Assembly (NCBI RefSeq): GCF_011762095.1
Contig: NZ_JAASQO010000018.1
Location: 1 to 60,318, forward strand
Direction: 5' to 3'
Length of the DNA: 60,318 bases
From: Parvibaculum indicum
GTDB lineage: Bacteria > Pseudomonadota > Alphaproteobacteria > Parvibaculales > Parvibaculaceae
Shown here: in pieces, positions 48,659 to 57,388 of the stretch
Layout of the letters: every line of letters begins with the position of its first letter
Position numbering within the stretch: the first letter of the stretch is position 1
Made by a program: the position numbers and the translations under genes
The notes under the pieces: generated by a model
What the model saw: only the letters and a program-made list of their open reading frames with translations
What the model was told of the DNA's origin: nothing
The model's database searches: none

Positions 48659-49873
48659 TCAGGAGGAGGGTGTAAGACCAAATCGAAGCCGAGGAAATTC
48701 ACCGCGTTCGCGAGCGACCTTGAATACCTGCTCGAGCGCCCCAATGAACGCGTCCTCTGTTCGGAGATGAAGCGTATACGCGTGAAGTTCCGGGTAGTCC
48801 AAGACGAAGCATGGAACGCCGGTATTGTCGTATATTCCCATAACTGGTGGTGTATAAACCGAGAATTCAGTCATGAAGAGTTCCTTAACTACAATCAAAC
48901 CAATAATCTCGCGGTTTCCAATATCGATTTCGTGAGTGATGCCATTCGTGAGAAACGTAAGCGGGTGGTGCTGTTGCGCGTAGGAAATAGAGCCGCGCAA
49001 CTGAGCAGTCGCCTTCGTAAGATGGGAGACGACGGTGGATATTTTACGTTCAATCGATCTTTGCAATGCTAGCTCCGTGTTCGGGCTGTCTTTCGCTTGA
49101 ATGAGCAGGATCGCAGATGCTGTGATGACAAGAACATCTACAAACTCCTTCCCGTCGTCAGGCCTGATCGGATTTAGATAGATCTGGTCGCTCGCGAATG
49201 TCCGATGCAGGGCATGAACGATGTCGAGTTCACTGAAGTGACCGGCGTCATCACGCTCTAGGACCGTGTGCATGTTGGTTTTCTTGCCATGATAGGAGTT
49301 CACTTCGGGTCGGGTGTCCGAGATATAAAGATCTTCCGGAAATAGAGGTTCTTGGAGATGGATCGCAAATGATTGCTCGTCGTCCAACGTTGTCCTACGT
49401 CCGAACCAATCAGGCATCTGATCAAGAAACTCCCTTGCTATGTGAAACGAGAACGGCAAGAAATTCATGGTTTCAGCGAATGCCCGGAAGCGTGGGGCGT
49501 CATCGTTCTTCGCGGAATAGCCCAGCAATTCTCGATTATGCTCGTCGAGAAAATGGATATTAAAGTCGTCGGACGAAAGCAGTTGTCTGATGTCGATGGT
49601 CATCTGGTCGTCGAACAGCGGAGACCAGAATGTCAGCGGCTCGTCGTGGTCGTCGAAGAAAGCCGTTACGAGCCCATAAGAGGATGAGCCGTTGGCTATG
49701 AGCGGTGCTAGATAGAAGCGAAATTCACGCTTTATCTTCGCTGCCAGCATGTACTCTTTCGGGCATTTGATGATCAGTCTTGTGGCCTCTTCCTCGGGTA
49801 GCCGCAGGGGCCAGAGGCCTCCAGGAAAGGCTACAAGTTCTGCGAATATTTCTGGATGAGTAATTGTGAGCAT
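48659..49873 (-). CDS. Orphan putative PD-(D/E)XK-type nuclease, low-GC insertion
   Basis: A 404-residue protein I cannot assign to a named family. Its C-terminal half has a motif series like restriction/Mrr-NERD nucleases: an acidic residue in FSELDIVHALHR (about 213-224), Asp246 in GKEFVDVLVI, and Gln259-Ala-Lys261 in ILLIQAKDS. The N-terminal 200 residues match nothing I know. The DNA is visibly poorer in GC than its neighbours, and the gene splits otherwise standard ICE genes. A defence or anti-competitor role is possible but unproven; the start context is weak. Confidence 0.55.
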   Translation of the reverse strand: MLTITHPEIFAELVAFPGGLWPLRLPEEEATRLIIKCPKEYMLAAKIKREFRFYLAPLIANGSSSYGLVTAFFDDHDEPLTFWSPLFDDQMTIDIRQLLSSDDFNIHFLDEHNRELLGYSAKNDDAPRFRAFAETMNFLPFSFHIAREFLDQMPDWFGRRTTLDDEQSFAIHLQEPLFPEDLYISDTRPEVNSYHGKKTNMHTVLERDDAGHFSELDIVHALHRTFASDQIYLNPIRPDDGKEFVDVLVITASAILLIQAKDSPNTELALQRSIERKISTVVSHLTKATAQLRGSISYAQQHHPLTFLTNGITHEIDIGNREIIGLIVVKELFMTEFSVYTPPVMGIYDNTGVPCFVLDYPELHAYTLHLRTEDAFIGALEQVFKVARERGEFPRLRFGLTPSS

Positions 49874-49945
49874 TGCCAGTCCGTTCCGAGAATACTTTGC
49901 TGCGAAGACAATAGCCGCCTTTGCGAGATTTAGCAGTAGCGGCGC

Positions 49946-50881
49946 TTACGCGCCGCCGTCGCCGAACTTCCAGACGGGAATGCCCATCTTGCGGGCCTTG
50001 TCGGCGAGATTGCCCTGGATTCCGGTGCCGGGGAACACCATCACGCCGATCGGCAATACCGCCAGCATGGAGTCGTTGCGCTTGAACGGCGCGGCCTTGG
50101 CATGGCGGGTCCAGTCGGGCTTGAACGCGACCTGCGGCACCTTGCGCTGGTCTGCCCAGCGGGCAGCGATGCGCTCGGCGCCCTTGGGCGATCCGCCGTG
50201 CAGCAGCACCATGTCGGTATGCTTGGCATGGACCTGATCGAGTTTCGCCCAGATCAGCCGGTGGTCGTTGAACTCGAGCCCGCCGGTGAAGGCGATCTTC
50301 GGTCCGGTCGGCAGCAGCACCTCGGTCTCAGCCCGGCGCTTGGCGGCGAGGAAATCGCGGCTGTCGATCATGGCCGAAGTCAGGGTGCGATGATTGACCA
50401 TCGATCCGCTGCGTGGCCGCCAGGAGGATCCGGTGTGGCGCTCGAAATGCTCGGCGGCCTGGTCGCGCATCAGCTCGAATGCGTTGCGGCGCTCGATCAA
50501 TGTCTGCCCTTCGGCGGTGAGGCGCTCCAGTTCGACCGATTTCACCTCCGAGCCGTCCTGTTCCCGCTGGCTACGGCGCTGCCCCTGCTCGTTGTCGTCG
50601 AGCTCGCGCTCGATCCGGTCGGCGGCGCGATGGAAGAGGTTGACGGCCGACCAGAGAAGGTCGTCGAGGTCGGGCTCGAGGCGGGTGTCGCCGAGGGTCG
50701 CGATCAGGGCATCGAATATATCTGCGATGGCCCCGGCGACGATGTTTCCCTCCGGGAGCGGTCTCGGATCGGGTTCGTCGTGGAATGGGCGGTAGCCGTA
50801 GAGCTGGAGTTCGGTGAGAACGTGGTCGGTGGAGGATGAGGCGTGGTGAGGCTCGAAGCCGTCGTCGTGTTCGCTCGCCAT
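49946..50881 (-). CDS. DUF2493 domain-containing protein (SLOG-like)
   Basis: A 311-residue protein. Residues 1-190 are helical and acidic (DHVLTELQLYGYRPFHDEPDPRPLPEGNIVAGAIADIFDAL). The C-terminal DUF2493 domain has a SLOG/Rossmann pattern (KIAFTGGLEFNDHRLIWAKLDQ, VLLHGGSPKGAERIAARWA, GVMVFPGTGIQGNLADKARKMGIPVW). SLOG domains bind nucleotides or nucleotide-derived ligands. Common in the leading module of these ICEs; function unknown. Confidence 0.85.
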   Translation of the reverse strand: MASEHDDGFEPHHASSSTDHVLTELQLYGYRPFHDEPDPRPLPEGNIVAGAIADIFDALIATLGDTRLEPDLDDLLWSAVNLFHRAADRIERELDDNEQGQRRSQREQDGSEVKSVELERLTAEGQTLIERRNAFELMRDQAAEHFERHTGSSWRPRSGSMVNHRTLTSAMIDSRDFLAAKRRAETEVLLPTGPKIAFTGGLEFNDHRLIWAKLDQVHAKHTDMVLLHGGSPKGAERIAARWADQRKVPQVAFKPDWTRHAKAAPFKRNDSMLAVLPIGVMVFPGTGIQGNLADKARKMGIPVWKFGDGGA

Positions 50882-51203
50882 GGGATGCTCCTTCGTCGGT
50901 TTGACCGCGACCCTCGCGGCCTTCTGGCGACGAAAGCTGTCGGGCGGGCCGGACCTGCACCCGGAGCGTCAGCGCAGGGCCAAGCATCGCGCCGGATGGC
51001 GAAGGCCGGCTATTTTGTTTCGCGATGGAAAGCGCTCCTCTTGGAGCGCGCCGGAAAATAGCTGGGCGCAGCCATTGCCGGTCCGGTCCGCTTGACGGCC
51101 GATCGCCCTCTCGAAGGCCGGGTCGCGGTCCCCTCCGATGCAAAGGGAGCAGCCTCGTGCGATACGGCGACGGCTGCCGCTCCCCCGCGCTTGTCCCTTC
51201 CGG
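50882..51203. other. Non-coding leader upstream of DUF2493
   Basis: About 320 bases with no gene. It contains the second copy of the TTGTTTCGCGA hairpin element (51014-51049), roughly 150 bases before the DUF2493 start. Confidence 0.5.
51014..51049. repeat. Hairpin element, copy 2 (upstream of DUF2493)
   Basis: TTTGTTTCGCGATGGAA precedes a perfect stem GCGCTCC-TCTT-GGAGCGC (51032-51049). The lead sequence matches copy 1 while the stem sequence differs, so the structure rather than the sequence of the stem is kept. Confidence 0.55.
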
Positions 51204-52247
51204 CTATGCCGCCAGGGCGAGAAAACGGGCGACATCCTCCAGGGCGAGCTGCTGGTGGACCGCTGCCCGCAGAGCGTCGATGCCGAAGGTGCGGAGATCC
51301 TCGTTGAAGTCCCCGAGCACCGGCGACAATACGATCGCCTCGATCCCGGCGCCGTTCGCCCGCTCGATCAGGCTGTCGCGCGCCCCATCGCCGGCCGGAT
51401 CGTCATCGCGGACGATGTAGAGTCTGCGCAGTGCCGCCGGGAACAGGATAGCGGCAAGGTGGGCGGCCGACAGCGCGGCGACCATCGGCATGTGGGGCAG
51501 GACACAACGCAATGACAGGATCGTCTCGATGCCTTCTCCCGCCGCTATCACGTCGTGCGCCACGCCGAACCGGACCGCATGGCCGAGAAGGTCGCCCATT
51601 GCCCGCCTCGGCGTGTCGATCGGCGCCTTGCCGTCGCCATCGGGGGAAAGCCAGGTGCGGTGCGCTCCGGTGATCCGGCCGTCGAGGTCCGTGACGGAAG
51701 CGATCATCGCCGGCCAGGTCTCGGTCGGCGAATGCTCGTCGGGCCGATAATAGCAGCGCGGGTGGAAGCGGAGCGATCCGGCTCCGTGCAAATTCGTGAT
51801 GCCGCGTTTCCGTAAGTACGCTTCTGCGACGGTGCCGGTAATCGGCTGCGACATGGCGAAAAGCCGTCGCGCAGCCTCCGACGATCCGGTGGGCGCCGGC
51901 GTCGGCCGCCGTTGGCGGTCCGGTTCGGGTTCGGGACGCGGCAAGCTCAGGAAGGTCCGGGCCTCATCGGCGACATCCCTGAAGTCGACCAGCCCGCAAC
52001 TCTCGCGAATGACGTCGAGCAGGTCGCCATGCTCGCCGGTGGCCGCGTCGGCCCACTTGCCGGCCGCGCCCTTGCCGGATTCGGGTCCGATCAAGCGGAC
52101 GAACATGGAGCGGCCCGGCGTATTGCGGACATCGCCCACCATCCAGTAGCGGCCCTCGCGCCGTCCGCTGGAGAGATATTCGCGGCAGACGGCCTCGGCC
52201 TGACGGCCGAGACGGTGTGCCAGGTCTGAAGCGTCGCGGGTCATCAT
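51204..52247 (-). CDS. Toprim-domain protein (plasmid primase-like)
   Basis: A 347-residue protein with an N-terminal zinc-finger-free primase-like region (WMVGDVRNTPGRSMFVRL, GKWADAATGEHGDLLDVI), a central SLRFHPRCYYRP block, and a C-terminal Toprim domain (AAGEGIETILSL with catalytic Glu near 240; LYIVRDDDPAGDGARDSL near 280). Likely primes or supports complementary-strand synthesis after transfer. Its ATG overlaps the helicase gene's end in the opposite order (helicase first). Confidence 0.85.
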   Translation of the reverse strand: MMTRDASDLAHRLGRQAEAVCREYLSSGRREGRYWMVGDVRNTPGRSMFVRLIGPESGKGAAGKWADAATGEHGDLLDVIRESCGLVDFRDVADEARTFLSLPRPEPEPDRQRRPTPAPTGSSEAARRLFAMSQPITGTVAEAYLRKRGITNLHGAGSLRFHPRCYYRPDEHSPTETWPAMIASVTDLDGRITGAHRTWLSPDGDGKAPIDTPRRAMGDLLGHAVRFGVAHDVIAAGEGIETILSLRCVLPHMPMVAALSAAHLAAILFPAALRRLYIVRDDDPAGDGARDSLIERANGAGIEAIVLSPVLGDFNEDLRTFGIDALRAAVHQQLALEDVARFLALAA

Positions 52248-55200
52248 GCAGCCTCCCGCTCGGCGATGCGCTCGATCGGAAACCGCTCCAGCAGTTTGGC
52301 GAGGGTCGCAGGACCGGATGTGTCGGTCGGAACGAACAGGCGGAACTTCCAGGAGATGATCTCGCCGAACAGCCCATAGGTCTTGAGACGGTCGCGCATG
52401 GTGTCGGTGAAGCCGGTGAGTTCGATCCGGTTGACGCCCATGACGCGCGCGCGGCGAAGCCGCAGGCCTTCGGCGAGATCGAGAATCGTCCGCCCGTCCA
52501 TCAGCGCCGCAAACGCTTCCTCCGGCGAGAGCGCCGTCGTGCCGGTTGCCGTTGCGTTTGCTGCCCAGGCCGGCGAGACCTTGCGGCCGATGACGCGCTC
52601 GCCCGTATCGGTCTGGAGCCGATAGACCCGCGTCGACTCATTCGGCAGGCGCTTCCAGATCGGCAGCAGGAGCCCGGCGACGATGTGAATGGTGCTGTCG
52701 GTAAACTCCGGCACGGACGCGACTTCCGCCTCCCAGGCCTTCGTAAATGCCGCCCGGTCGGCTTCCACCCAATGGGTGTCGCCCATCATGGCTACGGGTA
52801 CATTGGTCGCCTCCATCGGCCGGATCAGCCGCACGCGGCGTTCGACCGCGCCGTCATCGTCGATCACGCTGGTGGTCGGGATGCGCACCGCGGCTCGTCG
52901 GGAGCGCTCGTTGACGAGGAGCGCCGCGCGGGGATCGGTGAGATGGTCGAGCGCCGCGTCGAGCATCACCGGCCGGTTGCGTTCGCGCTGGGCAATGGTG
53001 AGCAACGTCGTCACCGCGCTGGTCGCGGGATGCGTGTGGATGGCCTGCCGGTCCGTGACGGTGAAGCGCTCGGCCCGCAAGGTTTCCAGCCCGCCATCAT
53101 AAGTGCCGCTGGCGATCGCGCCTTCGATCCGGGCCGATAGGATTTGCTCGAAGCTCGCGAACAGAATGTTCTGCAGATCGATGGTGAGCGCCAGCAGCCG
53201 GTTGAGGAATGTGGTAATCGGCGGCAGTTCGTCCTTGATGCCATTGGCGTCGGTGAGCTTGAGGCCGGTCGATTGGTCGAAGGTCTGGAGCGGGCAGCCC
53301 TCGACCTTGCCGGCGACGATCAGGAGATAGAGCCGGCGCAGCGCATCGCGCGCATAGGCGCTTTCGAGATTGTCCTCCGCGCGGAACAGGCCCTGGCCTC
53401 CGGTCTGGCGCTGGCCGCGCGTGATGGCGCCGAGCGTGTCGAGCCGCCGCGCGATGGTAGAGAGGAAGCGCTTTTCCGCCTTCACATCGGTCGCCACCGG
53501 CCGGAAGAGCGGTGGTTGCACCTGGTTGGTGCGGTTGGTGCGCCCAAGGCCCTGGATCGCGGCATCGGCTTTCCAGCCCGGCTCCAGCAGGTAGTGGACG
53601 CGGAGCCGCCGGTTCTTCGCCGCGAGGTCGGCATGATAGGAGCGTCCGGTGCCACCCGCCTCCGAGAAGATCAGGATGCGCTTGGCGTCGTCCATGAAGG
53701 CTGCGGTCTCGGCGAGATTGGCGGCGGCGGCCCGGCTTTCCACGGCGAGGCGATCCCCCTTGCGGACGATGCGGCGCGAACGGCCCGTCACCTCGGCCAC
53801 CACGTCCGTGCCGAAGCGCTGGACGATCTGGTCGAGCGCGCCGGGGACCGGCGGCAGCGAGGCAAGCTTCTCGATCAGCCGGTCGCGCCGGGCGACGGCC
53901 TCGCGGCTTTCTACGGGCTGGCCGTCCCGGAATACCGGCCGTGAGCAGAGATTGCCCTCGCTGTCGGTGAAGGGCTCGTAGAGCTGCACCGGGAAGGAAT
54001 GCGCCAGATAGTCGAGCACATATTCGCGCGGCGTGATGTCGACCTGGATGTCGTTCCAGTCCTCGATCGGAATCTCGGCCAGACGCCGCTCCATCAGCGC
54101 TTCGCCGGTCGAGACGATCTGGATAACGGCTGCGTGCCCGGCGTCGAGATCGGATTCGATCGATCGGATCAGCGACGGCGTCTTCATCGCCGTGATGAGA
54201 TGATTGAAGAAACGCTGCTTGGCGCTCTCGAAGGCCGAGCGGGCAGCGGACTTGGCCTGCCGATTCAGCGTGCCTTCACTGCCGGTGACGTTGGTCGCCT
54301 GCATGGCTGCGTCGAGATTGTTGTGAATGATCGCGAAGGCGCCAGCATAGGCGTCATAGATGCGCCGCTGTTCGTCGGTGAGCTGGTGCTCGACCATCTC
54401 ATATTCGACGCCCTCATAGGAGAGCGAGCGGGCCTGATAGAGGCCGAGCGCCTTGAGGTCGCGCGCCAGCACTTCCATCGCCGCGACCCCGCCATCCTCG
54501 ATCGCCTCAACAAACTCGGCGCGGGTGGCGAAGGGGAAGTCCTCGCTGCCCCACAGGCCGAGCCGCTGGGCATAGGCGAGATTGTGCACCGTGGTGGCAC
54601 CGGTCGCCGAGACATAGACCACGCGCGCATCGGGCAGCGCGTGCTGCAGGCGAAGCCCGGCGCGGCCCTGCTGCGAAGCGGCCTGGTCGCCGCGTTCGCC
54701 CTTCGATCCAGCGGCGTTCTGCATGGCGTGGCTTTCGTCGAAGATGATTACTCCATCGAAGTCTGCTCCCAACCAATCGACGATCTGCTGGACCCGCGAA
54801 ACCTTCGATCCGCGCTCGTCGGAGCGCAGCGTGGCGTAGGTGGTAAAAAGGATGCCCTGCTCCAGACGGATCGGCGTGCCCTGGCGAAAACGCGAGAGCG
54901 GCGTGACGAGGAGTCGTTCCTGTCCGAGCGCCGACCAGTCGCGCTGCGCGTCCTCGATCAGCTTGTCGGATTTGGAAACCCAGACCGCACGGCGGCGGCC
55001 CTTGAGCCAGTTGTCGAGCAGGATGCCGGCGACCTGGCGCCCCTTGCCCGCGCCGGTGCCGTCGCCCAGGAACCAGCCGCACCGGAAACCCACCGCGCCG
55101 TCCTGGTCGTCCGCCGCCGCGGTGACGACATCGAAGGTCTCATCAACGGTCCACGCGCCGGGCAGATGTTGGCTATGAGCTTCGCCGGCATAGATGACGC

Positions 55201-56569
55201 TTTCGAGCTGGGCGTCCGACAGGATGCCGGTCCCGACGAAATTTGCCGGCAGATGCGGGCGATAGCTCGGTGTCGGCGGTGCCACCGAGGCCATGGCTGC
55301 CGACTGCACCAGCTTGGTCGGATGGACCTTAGAGCCGGAAATACGGATCGACTGAAGCGCGTATTCCTCATAAAGCGCATCGGTGAGCCGCGCGTTCTGG
55401 GGTGGGCTCCATTCGATGGTCTCATAGGCGAGTTCTTCGCCCGCCGGTGTGGCGATGGTGAAGGCCGGTTCGACCGCGCCCGCGTGACATGACGAACGAT
55501 TGTTCGGATCGGGGGCCGCAGGGCGAAGCGGCGCGATGGTCGGAAGCGAGACAGACGCCCTCGGCGGAAGGTTGTCCTCGATCCAGCCAAGCAGCGTCGC
55601 CGGATCAGGCGCGACACCCGGTGATGCGGGAAACGCGGTCGGATCATCGGCTGGCACCTTGTCGATGACGGTGAGCCGCGTGTCGATGGTCGTCCCGTGC
55701 CGCGCATAGACACGGCCGTCGATGGCGGCGGCAAAGACGACGCGGCCGTGCTCCTGCAGCCGGACGAAGGCGTCGCGCCATTTCGGGGCATCGGGGGCAA
55801 AGCCCGCGCCGGTGATGGCGACGAGACGCCCGCCGGGCGCCAGGCGCGCCAGCGCCGAGGCGACATGGCGATAGGCGGCGTCGGCCATGCGCCCCGAGAC
55901 ATTCGCCATCGCCGAGAACGGCGGGTTCATGACGACGACGCTGGGCACAAGGTTGGCGTCCAGATAGTCGTCGATCTGCGCCGCATCGAAGCGGGCGACC
56001 GGGATGGCCGGAAAAAGGGAGGAGAGAAGATCCGCGCGCGCCTCGGCAAGTTCGTTGAGAATGAGCCTGCCGCCGGCGATCTCGGCGAGGATGGCGAGTA
56101 GCCCGGAGCCTGCCGAGGGTTCCAGCACGGCGTCCTGCGGCGTGATCACGGCCGCGGTGGCGGCGATAAACCCGAGCGGGATCGGCGTCGAGAATTGCTG
56201 GAAGGCCTGACTTTCTTCGGAGCGGCGGGTATGGGTCGGGAGAAGATCGGTGATCTTCGCGAGCAGCGGCAACGCAGCGGCTGGAGATCCGGCTTTGCGC
56301 AAAAGCACTTTGCCGTATTTGCGCAGGAACAGGATGGTCGCCGCCTCGCAGGCGTCATAGGCCAGCTTCCAGTCCCAGGCGCCGTCGGCGTCGGAGCCGC
56401 CATAGGCGATCTCCATGGCGTCCCTCAGGATTGGTGCATCGATTTTGCGGCCCTGTTCGAGATGAACGAGAAGCGTCCTGGCCGCATCGGCGGCATGCGG
56501 GATCGGTTCGATATCGGCGAGCGGATGTGTGGCGGCGGCGTGCGCCGCGGCGGGGAACATTTGCGTCAT
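52244..56569 (-). CDS. Methyltransferase-helicase fusion (strawberry-notch-like SF2 helicase)
   Basis: At 1441 residues it is the largest gene here. The N-terminal part has an adenine-methyltransferase-like motif (VVMNPPFSAM, about 211-220). The centre is an SF2 helicase with Walker A GDGTGAGKGRQVAG near 505 and DESH (IIFDESHAM) near 610, and a strawberry-notch C-terminal helicase domain (AKRILIFSEAGGTGRSYHADL, GLGRTNRTNQVQPPLF). Such fusions are a hallmark of large plasmids and ICEs and probably act in DNA modification or anti-restriction; the precise role is unknown. Overlaps the toprim gene (ATGA). Confidence 0.9.
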   Translation of the reverse strand: MTQMFPAAAHAAATHPLADIEPIPHAADAARTLLVHLEQGRKIDAPILRDAMEIAYGGSDADGAWDWKLAYDACEAATILFLRKYGKVLLRKAGSPAAALPLLAKITDLLPTHTRRSEESQAFQQFSTPIPLGFIAATAAVITPQDAVLEPSAGSGLLAILAEIAGGRLILNELAEARADLLSSLFPAIPVARFDAAQIDDYLDANLVPSVVVMNPPFSAMANVSGRMADAAYRHVASALARLAPGGRLVAITGAGFAPDAPKWRDAFVRLQEHGRVVFAAAIDGRVYARHGTTIDTRLTVIDKVPADDPTAFPASPGVAPDPATLLGWIEDNLPPRASVSLPTIAPLRPAAPDPNNRSSCHAGAVEPAFTIATPAGEELAYETIEWSPPQNARLTDALYEEYALQSIRISGSKVHPTKLVQSAAMASVAPPTPSYRPHLPANFVGTGILSDAQLESVIYAGEAHSQHLPGAWTVDETFDVVTAAADDQDGAVGFRCGWFLGDGTGAGKGRQVAGILLDNWLKGRRRAVWVSKSDKLIEDAQRDWSALGQERLLVTPLSRFRQGTPIRLEQGILFTTYATLRSDERGSKVSRVQQIVDWLGADFDGVIIFDESHAMQNAAGSKGERGDQAASQQGRAGLRLQHALPDARVVYVSATGATTVHNLAYAQRLGLWGSEDFPFATRAEFVEAIEDGGVAAMEVLARDLKALGLYQARSLSYEGVEYEMVEHQLTDEQRRIYDAYAGAFAIIHNNLDAAMQATNVTGSEGTLNRQAKSAARSAFESAKQRFFNHLITAMKTPSLIRSIESDLDAGHAAVIQIVSTGEALMERRLAEIPIEDWNDIQVDITPREYVLDYLAHSFPVQLYEPFTDSEGNLCSRPVFRDGQPVESREAVARRDRLIEKLASLPPVPGALDQIVQRFGTDVVAEVTGRSRRIVRKGDRLAVESRAAAANLAETAAFMDDAKRILIFSEAGGTGRSYHADLAAKNRRLRVHYLLEPGWKADAAIQGLGRTNRTNQVQPPLFRPVATDVKAEKRFLSTIARRLDTLGAITRGQRQTGGQGLFRAEDNLESAYARDALRRLYLLIVAGKVEGCPLQTFDQSTGLKLTDANGIKDELPPITTFLNRLLALTIDLQNILFASFEQILSARIEGAIASGTYDGGLETLRAERFTVTDRQAIHTHPATSAVTTLLTIAQRERNRPVMLDAALDHLTDPRAALLVNERSRRAAVRIPTTSVIDDDGAVERRVRLIRPMEATNVPVAMMGDTHWVEADRAAFTKAWEAEVASVPEFTDSTIHIVAGLLLPIWKRLPNESTRVYRLQTDTGERVIGRKVSPAWAANATATGTTALSPEEAFAALMDGRTILDLAEGLRLRRARVMGVNRIELTGFTDTMRDRLKTYGLFGEIISWKFRLFVPTDTSGPATLAKLLERFPIERIAEREAA

Positions 56570-56663
56570 GGAGGAGACCTCGGGAGAGCGGGAAAGGGTC
56601 GAACCAGGCGGCGCTCTCTCTTTGACGTCCCGGCTCAAACCCGTCCCGGCCATCCTCTCCCTC

Positions 56664-56882
56664 TCACGGCTCCGGCGGCACATAGGCCTCGTAGGGATTG
56701 CCCTCGGCGAGGTGGCCGAAGGGTGTGAAGACGAAGTCTTCGCCGTCGCGACCGACGGCGAAGATGACGTAGCGCGGTGTGCCCGTCGCGGCGTCGACGC
56801 ACTCCATGAGAGCGAGATTGCCGTCGGCCGCTGCGCGCAGGAGCGTCTCGAAATTGGCGCGGGCATGATCGGGAATGCTCAT
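56664..56882 (-). CDS. Small conserved ICE protein (DUF6117-like, 72 aa)
   Basis: A 72-residue protein (MSIPDHARANFETLLRAAADGNLALMECVDAATGTPRYVIFAV...FTPFGHLAEGNPYEAYVPPEP). The pattern matches a small family seen only in such elements; no function is known. Its ATG overlaps the upstream gene's stop (ATGA). Confidence 0.75.
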   Translation of the reverse strand: MSIPDHARANFETLLRAAADGNLALMECVDAATGTPRYVIFAVGRDGEDFVFTPFGHLAEGNPYEAYVPPEP

Positions 56883-57289
56883 GGCCGGCCTCCGCGGATC
56901 GTATCGTCGAGCCAGCCATGGGTGCCGATCCAGGCGACGGTGTCCCGCTGGCCGAGATCGAGCACATGGGCGCCGCCGGCGAAGGCATTGATGCGCGGAC
57001 GCGAACAGGTGTTGGCCCATTGAAAGCCCCAGCGGCCGGTGAGCGCGAAGGCGTCGGCGCAGCGCAGGACGAAGTCGATGACACGCTGCGGGTCGCCGGC
57101 GCCGTCTTCCTGCATCCAGAGTTTCGAACCTCCGTGGGCGGGATCGACCGACAGGAGAAAGCCGTCGGAAGGCGGATCCTCCGACGCGCTGTGCGCGCAG
57201 AGGTCATTGTAGATGTCGAGGGCACGGGCGGCATTGCCGGACGTGCCTACGTCGAGCAGGCAGGAGAAGTGTGTGAAGTAGTCAGCCAT
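56879..57289 (-). CDS. Conserved hypothetical ICE protein (136 aa)
   Basis: A 136-residue soluble protein (ADYFTHFSCLLDVGTSGNAARALDIYNDL, WANTCSRPRINAFAGGAHVLDLGQRDTVAWI). The acidic, compact sequence recalls DNA-mimic or anti-restriction-associated ICE proteins but I cannot name a family. It is coupled to the 72-aa gene and lies between ParB and the helicase. Confidence 0.7.
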   Translation of the reverse strand: MADYFTHFSCLLDVGTSGNAARALDIYNDLCAHSASEDPPSDGFLLSVDPAHGGSKLWMQEDGAGDPQRVIDFVLRCADAFALTGRWGFQWANTCSRPRINAFAGGAHVLDLGQRDTVAWIGTHGWLDDTIRGGRP

Positions 57290-57309
57290 GGTGGCCTCCG
57301 GAAACGAAA

Positions 57310-57335
57310 AACGCCCGGTGCGGAGACCGGGCGTT
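57310..57335 (-). terminator. Rho-independent terminator after parB
   Basis: On the minus strand AACGCCCGGT and ACCGGGCGTT form a perfect 10-bp stem with a 6-base loop, followed by a T-rich run (TTTCGTTT). It lies 54 bases past the parB stop. A second perfect 10-bp hairpin (CGCGGGGCGG/CCGCCCCGCG, 57357-57383) lies between, just after the stop codon. Confidence 0.85.
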
Positions 57336-57388
57336 GTCGGAATTGATGGTGAAGGGCGCGGGGCGGCGCGGGACCGCCCCGCGTCTGC

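Noticed and set aside
53999-55492. 497-codon plus-strand ORF opposite the helicase
   Set aside because: Antisense shadow of a well-conserved helicase region.
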